Below are positions 19,608 through 28,382 of a stretch of 64,000 nucleotides of DNA, piece by piece. A model generated the notes under the pieces. That model had not been told where the DNA came from, did no database searches, and saw only the letters and a list, made by a program, of their open reading frames with translations. Position numbers and translations under genes: made by a program. Positions within the stretch are counted from its first letter, which is position 1; each line of letters starts with the position of its first letter. The stretch is from Pythium myriotylum (Eukaryota > Oomycota > Peronosporomycetes > Pythiales > Pythiaceae). The DNA lies in assembly GCA_023091665.1 (NCBI GenBank), contig JALJCQ010000023.1, positions 682,001 to 746,000 on the forward strand. Reading direction: 5' to 3'.

Positions 19608-22600
19608 CTAGTTAGGGTGTTTGCGGCCTTCTGCGTACCGTCCGAGGGCGATACGGTTGAGCAATGCCGGACGAAGATCCTCTGCTGGGCATTTCTTCTG
19701 CATCTCCATAAAGAGTGTCGTCGCTTGAATCCAGTCGCCCTGCTGCTCGATCGCGTAGATTGCTTCGACATAGCACTCAGCATTTGGATACACGCGTTCC
19801 TCAAGCCCAGGCTTCTGCATCGTCACAAAGATGAGCTCCACGGCTTTGAACTGGTTGGCATCGTTGCAAGTCTCCATCACGGCCCGAAACATGTCGACGC
19901 TAGGGGCGACACCATAGGATTCTCTCGCATTCTTGAGCAATGCGACAGCCTCTTGCCAATACCCAAGGACGTTGTACACTGTGAAGATCCTGATCAGAGT
20001 CGACGTTGGAACTTCGAAGTCGCGCTCTTTGTGCCACGTCGCAAGCATTGAGCGCAGCTCTTCCACTCGACCAGTCGCTTCCGTAGGGTCAACACCAGCT
20101 GCAAATGAGCACGCGTCCAAATAGTGATTAATTGTCGTGCCTGTCAGCAACGCCGAGATCTCCACTTGCCGACGCTGGGCCGTTGCCTTTATCTTGTCAA
20201 ACAGCGTGAGGAGTCGGGGCATTTCTTGACGATGCGACGAAATTTGAAAGGCGTTCTCGAATGTTTTAGCATCGGGTAGCACGCCTCTGCCTTCCATGGT
20301 CATCAGCAACTTATCCACGACATCGTTCAAGTTTGCTTCTAGTTGCGTTAACCTCTTGCCAGGATTTAGCTTCTTTCGCAAGCTTCCTTCTTTGCGATTG
20401 GCATATCCCTCACCATCCCCAAGAGCATCATCTTCCTTGTAATCCTCTTCGTCACTATCATTTCCACCTTCGTCTTCAATGTCGTTTGTCTCGTGATAGG
20501 ATTCCACTCGTCTCCGCCGAATTGCACTGAGAACGCTATTGTACGACATTACGTTAGGCTGTACTCCGTGTCCTTCCAACCACTCGAGCGCATCAAGCGC
20601 TGCTAATGGTGCCCTCGCGACAGAGCAAGCCTGGAGCACACGATTCCCCACCGCTAGCGAAATTGAACCCGTGTCCTGGAGCATTCTTTGGCTTATTTGC
20701 TTGGTCTCCTGGACCTTTCCATCAACAGCAAAAGCTGCGGCAACGTCGGCGTAGACAGATGCTTCCAAAGTAACTATTTCCGCTGATACAAGCTTGTCAA
20801 ACACTTGGTGAATCAGATCATTTTCTTTGTTGCTGCTTGTACTCGCAGAATGACCTGCCCACCGCAAAGCCTCATTAGCGACAACAGATGGAGGCACAGA
20901 CTGTGCGTCTTTGTCAACATCGCTGAGCAAATAGTCAATGAAAGATAGGCCGAGCTGCACACCCTCGTCGTCACTGCCGCAGGTTGCAAAGAGTAATCTT
21001 ATCGAATCCGACGTGGGAGCTATTCCTCTTGAAATCATGGTATTGAACAACTCGAAGGCTTGGTCAGGTTCGCCACGGCGGTGATAGTAGTCAATGCCAA
21101 TATTGATAACGTGTGCAGGGATAATTTCAAGAGGAGCCGCACGACATACTTCTTGGATAACGTCTGAGAGAAGAACCCATTCGGGCTGAGATCCACGGTT
21201 TAAGGACGATGTTCCCTGATAGAGAGCTTCGAAGTCTTGGATGTCCACTGCGTCGATGACTTCTGCTGCACCAAGGAATGATCGGAACAAGAAGACCAAC
21301 GTCGCCTCAGTCGTGACTAGCTGTTCGTAGTGCGAGGTGACATCATTGTAGAAGTGGAGAGCGTGAATCGCAAGCTTGCTAAGATCTGATGCGGGAACAT
21401 CGAGTTCTGGATCATCACTGTAGGCGGCATCAAGCAATCGCTGGACGGCCGTCGCATGAGCCTTGAGCACGGCGTTTACATCAAGAATTGTTGGCTTTAG
21501 GCCGGAACGCTCTATATCGCGGAAGAGCTGCATCGCCTGTTCGACGGACCCTACCAGCCCACAGCACTGGATAAGAGCGTCAAAACTATACCGATTTGGT
21601 CGCATATGCCTCTGCTGCATGCGTTCCATCACTTGAAGAGCCTCGTTGAGTCGGCCTGCGCGCGTGCAGCTACGAAGCGCGGCGTTGAAGCAGTTAATAT
21701 CGACATCACGAGGTGTTTTGGCGAGCATTTCATCCAGCGTCGAGAGGACGCGCCACCACTGGGAAGCAGCACCTAAAGCTTGGAGGTACATTTGATTGAG
21801 CCATACCTGCCTAACGCCCTCAGTGCCGACACACTCCCCGGTCCACGACATCAGAAGCTGCATAAGCTTGTCCAGGTCTTCGATCCGTCCATGCGTGAAG
21901 ATGTCATTCCAGGTCTGTCTTTCCGCAGTGAAGCTCCTGCCACTCGTGAGCTCACGTATCGCACTACGCAATAGTACAGACGCTTCATTATTCTTCCACT
22001 TCTTCGATTTCGAGCCATCTCTGGGTGTTCCTTGCAGCACAGTCAGTGATGAGCTCGCAACGTCACGCCGATCCTTCAGCTTCAAAACCTTCTTCAGCTC
22101 TCTGTCGCGTTGGGCAATGCCATGTCGTTGCAGAAGTAGTTCGAGCGAATCAATCTTTTCCCACTCCCGACTTCTGCGGCACGCATCAATTACGCTTCGC
22201 ACGATCAAGTCATCGACCACCACGCGCTGCTTAAAAGCAAATTCGATCCACCGAGCTGATTCGATCGCGTTTCTATCCTTCAACAGGCACACGACAAGCG
22301 TAGCAATGGTGCTTTTGTCCGGCGTAAGATGCCACTCTCGCAATGCTCGTTCTACCAACCCTACCGCGTTCTTAGATTGGCCTCTTGCCGCTCGGTACGT
22401 GAACAACATGGCGTTCACCGCTTCGATCGTCACGCCTGCGCCGCTAGTAACAAGTTCATGGAGGAACCGCTCGGCAAGGCCTATAATATGTTCCTGACGA
22501 TCAGCGTGCTTCCCAACAACGCGCGCACAACAGGTGATGAGATTCGTGACTGCGAACGACCCTGGCTGTCGTCCTGACTTTCGTACGAGCGAGATCACAC

Positions 22601-23240
22601 GCTCGGCGGCATCCAACGCATGAACTCTTTGGCACGCTACTAGCGCAGTGTTGAAGCTTCGCATGTTAACGCGCTTCCATGCAACCATGTCCTCTAGCAA
22701 CGTCAACATAGGCGTCAAGTCGATGAACTCGCGCTGTCGTCGTCTTCTCCGGGTGACAAGCTGGCTCCATTGGTATAACAGGTGATCATAGGTCTCCGTG
22801 TCCACCGGGTGAGTACGAACAGAATTGGGTTGCCTGAGCAATGCGTCGAGTGCGCGCTGTGCGCTGACGAAGTCGCCATTCTTGATGGCGTCGCGGAGCA
22901 CGCGGTTCAGATCTGCGCGGCTGAGCTCGCGGATGTCTGGATTCTTCTTGTGAGACACAGTCTGATGCCTCACACCTACGCTGAGGTCAGTATGCTCGCT
23001 CCACTCAGCCATAGTTTGCAGCAAAGTTATCCCAGGTGAGTGTGCGGTAGAAATGGATGGCTCTTGCGTCCGTGGCCGAGTCGACCGAGGGCCTACTGTG
23101 GAGGCTCCAGGCGTCGACAGACAGCGAATGGCACCGCGATCGAACCGCGAAGGCAAGGCGGACGCAGCCAGATGGCCGGTGGCGGCGCGGGGCCGCAAGC
23201 GCCGCGTCCACGCAGCCGAGACGCGCCGGTAGATTCGCAT
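19608..23240 (-). CDS. Pentatricopeptide-repeat (PPR) protein, mitochondrial-type
   Basis: Single exon, 1210 residues from the ATG at 23240; the frame is open a little further but without ATG. PPR proteins bind organelle RNA and act in its processing, stability or translation. Many ~35-residue helical repeats are visible, e.g. NCFNAALRSCTRAGRLNEAL followed by QVMERMQQRHMRPNRYSFDA, and VMSYNSVLSAIRRRR. The N-terminus (MRIYRRVSAAWTRRLRPRAA) is Arg/Ala-rich, like a mitochondrial presequence. A short acidic insertion (EDEGGNDSDEEDYKEDD) interrupts the later repeats. The gene is head-to-head with Rpt4, 222 nt apart. No editing (DYW) or SMR domain seen. Confidence 0.85.
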   Translation of the reverse strand: MRIYRRVSAAWTRRLRPRAATGHLAASALPSRFDRGAIRCLSTPGASTVGPRSTRPRTQEPSISTAHSPGITLLQTMAEWSEHTDLSVGVRHQTVSHKKNPDIRELSRADLNRVLRDAIKNGDFVSAQRALDALLRQPNSVRTHPVDTETYDHLLYQWSQLVTRRRRRQREFIDLTPMLTLLEDMVAWKRVNMRSFNTALVACQRVHALDAAERVISLVRKSGRQPGSFAVTNLITCCARVVGKHADRQEHIIGLAERFLHELVTSGAGVTIEAVNAMLFTYRAARGQSKNAVGLVERALREWHLTPDKSTIATLVVCLLKDRNAIESARWIEFAFKQRVVVDDLIVRSVIDACRRSREWEKIDSLELLLQRHGIAQRDRELKKVLKLKDRRDVASSSLTVLQGTPRDGSKSKKWKNNEASVLLRSAIRELTSGRSFTAERQTWNDIFTHGRIEDLDKLMQLLMSWTGECVGTEGVRQVWLNQMYLQALGAASQWWRVLSTLDEMLAKTPRDVDINCFNAALRSCTRAGRLNEALQVMERMQQRHMRPNRYSFDALIQCCGLVGSVEQAMQLFRDIERSGLKPTILDVNAVLKAHATAVQRLLDAAYSDDPELDVPASDLSKLAIHALHFYNDVTSHYEQLVTTEATLVFLFRSFLGAAEVIDAVDIQDFEALYQGTSSLNRGSQPEWVLLSDVIQEVCRAAPLEIIPAHVINIGIDYYHRRGEPDQAFELFNTMISRGIAPTSDSIRLLFATCGSDDEGVQLGLSFIDYLLSDVDKDAQSVPPSVVANEALRWAGHSASTSSNKENDLIHQVFDKLVSAEIVTLEASVYADVAAAFAVDGKVQETKQISQRMLQDTGSISLAVGNRVLQACSVARAPLAALDALEWLEGHGVQPNVMSYNSVLSAIRRRRVESYHETNDIEDEGGNDSDEEDYKEDDALGDGEGYANRKEGSLRKKLNPGKRLTQLEANLNDVVDKLLMTMEGRGVLPDAKTFENAFQISSHRQEMPRLLTLFDKIKATAQRRQVEISALLTGTTINHYLDACSFAAGVDPTEATGRVEELRSMLATWHKERDFEVPTSTLIRIFTVYNVLGYWQEAVALLKNARESYGVAPSVDMFRAVMETCNDANQFKAVELIFVTMQKPGLEERVYPNAECYVEAIYAIEQQGDWIQATTLFMEMQKKCPAEDLRPALLNRIALGRYAEGRKHPN

Positions 23241-23462
23241 GGGGTCTCGAAGTTGCCGTGGTCCAGATTGCACTCGGCGCGCGAACCACTTTCTGCACTG
23301 TGGAGGACACAATAAGGATCGACAACAGAAGCGAAGGGCTGGCTATATCGGTAAATTCGCGATAGATCGGCCCATATCCTTTTGAGGGGGAGCGAGTCGG
23401 AAGAGAAGCAAGCGGAACGCACGCGCGATCCCCGAGGGCTTCTGGAGGCGAACGCGAGCGAA

Positions 23463-24788
23463 ATGTCGACGCACCAGGTGGACGAAGAGCGCGCGCAGGT
23501 GCTGAACGCCTACAAGGCCAAGGTGCGCGAGCACCGCGAGATGGAGAGTCGGTAAGGAGAGCGCACCCGGTGAGGAGATCTTTGGGGATCCGCAAGACTC
23601 ATGCGCGGTTGCGGCAGTGTCAAGACGCTCCGTGACAACGTCAAGGCGCTTGTGAAGGAGTACAACAAGACAGAGGACGATCTAAAGGCGCTGCAGGTGA
23701 GCGAGGTGCTTTTTAGGGCGGTCGAACGAGCGCAGAGAGACTGACGGGGAACGGAATGTGGCTGCGAGCAGAGCGTGGGCCAGATCATCGGCGAAGTGCT
23801 GCGTCAGCTAGATGACGACCGCTTCATTGTCAAGGCGTCCAGTGGACCTCGCTACGTCGTCGGCTGCCGCACGAAAGTCGACAAGACCAAGCTCAAGTCG
23901 GGCACACGAGTGGCGCTTGACATGACCACGCTCACAATCATGCGTGCGCTGCCCCGCGAAGTCGATCCGACCGTTTACCACATGCTCAACGAAGACGCCG
24001 GAAACGTCTCGTTCTCGAGTATTGGTGGACTGAACGAGCAGATCCGCGAACTGCGTGAAGTCATCGAGCTCCCGTTGACAAACCCGGAGCTCTTCGTGCG
24101 TGTTGGCATCAAACCACCAAAGGGTGTGCTGCTGTACGGTCCTCCTGGCACGGGCAAAACACTGCTTGCGCGAGCGCTTGCTTGCAATATCAACGCGACG
24201 TTCCTTAAGGTCGTTGCAAGCGCCATCGTCGACAAGTACATTGGTGAAAGTGCCCGAGTGATCCGAGAAATGTTCGGCTACGCGCGTGACCACCAGCCGT
24301 GCGTGATTTTCATGGATGAAATCGATGCTATCGGCGGATCGCGTTTCTCCGAGGGCACATCAGCCGATCGAGAAATTCAACGAACCCTCATGGAACTTCT
24401 CAACCAGCTCGACGGCTTCGATGCGTTGGGCCAGGTTAAGATGGTGATGGCGACCAACCGTCCCGACATTCTCGACCCTGCCTTGCTACGTCCTGGACGA
24501 TTGGACCGAAAGATTGAAATTCCGCTGCCAAACGAGGCCTCGCGCATGGATATCCTTAAGATTCATTCGGGTCCGATCACGAAGAAGGGTGACATCGATT
24601 ACGAGTCGATTGTGAAGCTGACCGACGGCTTCAATGGAGCCGACATTCGTAACGTGTGTACTGAGGCTGGTGTTTTTGCCATCCGTGCAGATCGCGAATA
24701 CGTTGTTGAGGAGGACTTCATGAAGGCGGCACGAAAGCTCGCCGAAGTCAAGAAGCTCGAATCCAAGATGGACTACAGCAAGGTATGA
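23463..24788 (+). CDS. PSMC6: 26S proteasome regulatory ATPase subunit Rpt4 (PSMC6)
   Basis: Exons 23463-23551, 23618-23696 and 23772-24788 (introns of 66 and 75 nt) give 394 residues. Rpt4 is one of six AAA+ ATPases in the ring that unfolds substrates for the proteasome. The N-terminal coiled coil spans exons 1-2. Then come the OB-like [20 protein letters not shown], Walker [16 protein letters not shown], Walker [18 protein letters not shown], and the AAA second region [17 protein letters not shown]. The C-terminus ([10 protein letters not shown]) is close to that of other Rpt4 proteins. Very high conservation makes the identification secure. Confidence 0.95.
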
Positions 24789-24944
24789 GAAAGATACAGA
24801 GCGAGGCAGTAAGAGGGCGAAGAGATGATTGCAAATGCATTCTGGACTGAAACCGCTCGTGTGTTCATACAATCACTATGCTACTTGTGGTATAGATCTG
24901 TCTCCTAATAATTACAATACTTAGACGGGTTCTCGTGGCACTGC

Positions 24945-27900
24945 TTATAGTTTGTTGGTCGCCTCGGTCAACGGCGCCTTCTTAACTCGGAAGCGTTTGG
25001 TTGGTGCCACTAGAGACGAGGATGGCCCGCTCTGCGACCGATGCAAAGTGCTTCCCGCGCTCAGAGGACGCTTGCGAGCGCCTCCAATCTTGGCGACCTG
25101 CTTGGGGGGCGGAATTCCTGGTTGGAAGACTGGCCCAGGTCGTGCTTCGTTCTCAACTGGCGACTCGGATAAATGCGACGCCTCTGACTCGGGGGACTTC
25201 TTGAGATCATTGCCTGGTGAGCTGGTTGGAGTTTCTTGCTTGACGCCTTCTTGTGAAGGATCCACGTTTTCGTCCCCGACTTGAGGAGAGTCCTCCACAA
25301 TGACTTCGCTTGCCACAGGACTGGCACACTCATTTGTACCAACAAAGATAGGAAACTCAAGTGTAACCTTCACAGGCGTCGCTCCTGTAGCTTTGTCCAC
25401 TTTGCGCTTCTTCATATAGCTCTCAACCTGCTCGCGCTGATCGGTTGTAGATTTGAAGCTATCCTCGAAGACAGCATCACCAAGTTCGCAGACCTCCGTA
25501 AGCTTCCTCTTGACACCGCTCGCGTGCTTTTCCAAGCCAGAGCTTAGAATATCAGCTCGATCTGTCATTCCCTTGCGGAGCTCCTCATGCGAAGCAATGA
25601 ATACGCTCTGAGCCTCAGCACGCTTCGCCAAACGCTCTCCAGTTTTAGCGTGGTGACTTTCCACGAGGAGGGCAACGCGCTCAGCCTGCTTTTGCTCTAA
25701 CGTGCGAGTCTCTTCGATCCACAACTCGCGAGACCGCTGTTGTGCCTCAACTAGATCGCTTTGCTCTCCGTTGATAGACTTGACATCCGTGCTTGCTTCG
25801 CCTACTCTCTTCGCGAACTTGTCGAAATGAGCTTGCTGAAGACTCTCAGCTTCATCCATGCCGTTTGTGACGACGTCAATCTCTTGCGCCATGATTGCCT
25901 CAGTTCGGATCAGGTGGTCACGGTGTGTATCTACGTGGGTGGCAACCATCTCAACGTCTGCATCAATCCGCTTAGCATGCGCGACGATGGAGTCTTCGAT
26001 GAGTTGAGACAGCTGCAGCTTCATCGCCTCCAGACTCGTCTTCTGCTGGCTTTGACCCTCGCGCAACGCGTCGATGAGAGCGTTCTTATGTGCCATGAGT
26101 TGAGCTGCCTGCTCTTCGAAGCTTCCATGCAAAGTGATTTTCAGCTGAGCAAGCTTGGTACTCTGCTCCTTCAAGAACGAGCTCATTTCATCGCGCGATT
26201 TTGAGACGTTGACCGAAATATCGTCCAAGTGAGCCAACTGAGTTTGCTTTGCGCTTTTTAGCTGCTCAATCAGCTGCAACGCACTCGCTTTACTCGCAGA
26301 GACGAACTGATTTAGACGCTCTTGAGTCTCTTGTTGGCGCTTCGAACTTGTTTCGTTCCACGCCGTCTTCTGTTCCTCACTATCTCGACGGTCAAGGTTG
26401 AGCTCTTCATCGACCTCTCGCTGACGCTCACCGACAGCTGCTTCTAGATTGCTAAGGGCTCGGATAAGCTCACTCATGTCCACGTTGTGAGCTTCTCGTA
26501 GCTCGCTCATTGCTGCATCGACGTCACCAAAGAGCGCAACCTGCTTTTGTTTGTGCTGAGCCAATAATTCCTCAAATGCGCGCAGCTGTGAATGAGTAGC
26601 TTGTGCAAAGTCACCAGCCAACTCATGATTAGCGGATTCCACTTTTTCCTTGCGTTGAATCTTCTCCAAGAGCATATCCACACGACTCTCACTGTCGCGG
26701 AAAAGCTTGGTCGCAGTACTACCGTTCTTGAGTAGTACGAGTTCGTTAGACTGGTACAATCGAAGTACTCGCCGAGCCTCCACCAGCTCGTCTTTGGTAC
26801 GAGAGAGCTCCAGTTTAGTGGCTTCAAGCTCAGTCTCTCGTTGTTGCAATGTAGTCTCCAACTGCACCTTTTCACGATTCAACGTCGAAATCTCTTCTTT
26901 TTGGGCATCGACTTGCTCTTCAAGTTCTTTGCACACCTTTGAGCGGCTCTCAAGCTCATCTTCCAGCTCCGAGATCTGAGCTGACTGACCGGCGAGACGT
27001 TCTTGCATTTCTGTGAATTGAGCCGGTGGGAGGAAGATACCGTCTTTGGCTCGTGCCGCTTGTAATGCGTTCCGAAGTGACTCGATTTCGTTTCCATACT
27101 CTTTCAGAAGACCCGTTTTCGTCATTTTCTGGTTCATTTCCGGCTTATTCTTGATGTTCTTTGCTCGGTATGCGTACTCGAGTGTGCTGAGCGTCTCATC
27201 GATACTGTCTGCACATGGTGCAAGCGTAGCGATGATTGTTGTCTTCGCGCGGCCACCGAGCGATTCTTGAAGGAGACGAGTCAATTTACTGTCTCGGTAC
27301 GGTACATGCGGGTGATTGTCCACGAGGGCCGTGATCACTCGACCCAGCGTGAGCAGACTCTGATTGATATTTCCAGCTTCGCGCGCGCGAGCGTTACGCG
27401 CTCCTGAGCGACCGATACACTCAGATCCGGCGAGATCGACAAGGTTGAGCTGTCCGATACGGAGAAGGTCCTCACCGCCGGGGTTGTTCTCCTTGCTGTG
27501 AATACGAATAGTGAAGATCGAGTGGGAGCGACTGGAGGCCTCATTCATGAGCGTCTCTGAGGTAATGCGGTTCTTGACACCCGTCTCCAGCAGTTCAAAT
27601 ACGTGCGATGCTGTCGTGGTCGTGACTTCGAGCAGGTTCTGGCAGTAGATGCCGCCGCGCTTGACGTCCTCCATGAGTCGCAGCTTCTTGTTCTCGGCTG
27701 GCGCAAGCAGATCTTTCAGCTCCTCGTTGTAGAGCTGCAGGAATGAGATCTTGACGCTGTACTCCTGGTGGTTGGCGTGGAGCACGTCGAAGATGTAGCG
27801 CACGCTGCGCGGGATGATGCCGGCCATCTCGTGGTCGGGCTGCAGGTCGCCCTGCATGGTGTGGGTCTTGCCCGTGCCGGTCTGTCCGTAGGCGAAGACC

Positions 27901-28163
27901 GTGCAGTTGTAACCTGCGAGCGCCTCGTCGACCACGGGCTTGACCGTGGCCTTGAAGACGTCTTTCTGGGTCGAGTACTGGCCGTAGACCTTGTCGAACA
28001 TGTACGACTTGCGCTTGACGATCGAGATCTCGTTCGTGTTGGGCTTGCAGACCACGACGCCGGGGCGCCCGGCCGCCTTCTCGCGCTCGTTCAGCGGCCG
28101 GCAGCGCACGGCCACCGTCACGTTCGTGGACGCGTCGCCGCTCGCGGCCGTCGGAGACGCCAT
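24945..28163 (-). CDS. Kinesin-5 (BimC/Eg5) mitotic motor
   Basis: Single exon, 1072 residues from the ATG at 28163 (MASPTAAS). The open frame runs ~370 codons further upstream but that part is Arg/His/Leu-rich and non-coding in character. Kinesin-5 homotetramers slide antiparallel spindle microtubules. The N-terminal motor shows VTVAVRCRPLNEREK, P-loop GQTGTGKTHTMQGD, switch I NEASSRSHSIFTIR and switch II VDLAGSECIGRSGARN. Long coiled coil follows from about residue 370. The tail is Ser/Pro/Lys-rich; a BimC box was not confidently located. Head-to-head with DDX56 across a 219-nt spacer. Confidence 0.9.
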   Translation of the reverse strand: MASPTAASGDASTNVTVAVRCRPLNEREKAAGRPGVVVCKPNTNEISIVKRKSYMFDKVYGQYSTQKDVFKATVKPVVDEALAGYNCTVFAYGQTGTGKTHTMQGDLQPDHEMAGIIPRSVRYIFDVLHANHQEYSVKISFLQLYNEELKDLLAPAENKKLRLMEDVKRGGIYCQNLLEVTTTTASHVFELLETGVKNRITSETLMNEASSRSHSIFTIRIHSKENNPGGEDLLRIGQLNLVDLAGSECIGRSGARNARAREAGNINQSLLTLGRVITALVDNHPHVPYRDSKLTRLLQESLGGRAKTTIIATLAPCADSIDETLSTLEYAYRAKNIKNKPEMNQKMTKTGLLKEYGNEIESLRNALQAARAKDGIFLPPAQFTEMQERLAGQSAQISELEDELESRSKVCKELEEQVDAQKEEISTLNREKVQLETTLQQRETELEATKLELSRTKDELVEARRVLRLYQSNELVLLKNGSTATKLFRDSESRVDMLLEKIQRKEKVESANHELAGDFAQATHSQLRAFEELLAQHKQKQVALFGDVDAAMSELREAHNVDMSELIRALSNLEAAVGERQREVDEELNLDRRDSEEQKTAWNETSSKRQQETQERLNQFVSASKASALQLIEQLKSAKQTQLAHLDDISVNVSKSRDEMSSFLKEQSTKLAQLKITLHGSFEEQAAQLMAHKNALIDALREGQSQQKTSLEAMKLQLSQLIEDSIVAHAKRIDADVEMVATHVDTHRDHLIRTEAIMAQEIDVVTNGMDEAESLQQAHFDKFAKRVGEASTDVKSINGEQSDLVEAQQRSRELWIEETRTLEQKQAERVALLVESHHAKTGERLAKRAEAQSVFIASHEELRKGMTDRADILSSGLEKHASGVKRKLTEVCELGDAVFEDSFKSTTDQREQVESYMKKRKVDKATGATPVKVTLEFPIFVGTNECASPVASEVIVEDSPQVGDENVDPSQEGVKQETPTSSPGNDLKKSPESEASHLSESPVENEARPGPVFQPGIPPPKQVAKIGGARKRPLSAGSTLHRSQSGPSSSLVAPTKRFRVKKAPLTEATNKL

Positions 28164-28286
28164 GCTCTCGCTCTTCGAATGTTTGAACGGCGCCCTTGGC
28201 GCGCTTCTTGTTCGAGGAGGTTGCGCGAGGTTGCAACAAGAAGGGTAAATTTTCAACCAATGGTATCTCGGGGTTAGTGGACCAAA

Positions 28287-28356
28287 GGGGGGGAGGGGGG
28301 GCGGGGCGGACGGAGCGGACGATACCGGTTTTTGAAATACCGGTATAGTAACCGGT
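28287..28356. promoter_or_regulatory. Bidirectional promoter element: G-run tract plus three ACCGGT sites
   Basis: Between the divergent kinesin-5 and DDX56 starts. A G-rich tract (about 28287-28309, several runs of 4-7 G) is followed by three copies of the palindrome ACCGGT at 28324-28329, 28339-28344 and 28351-28356. The middle copy extends to the 8-bp palindrome TACCGGTA. Spacing is 15 and 12 nt. A regulatory role is inferred from position and repetition. Confidence 0.4.
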
Positions 28357-28382
28357 GCAAGACCGTGACCTTGCTGTCGACA

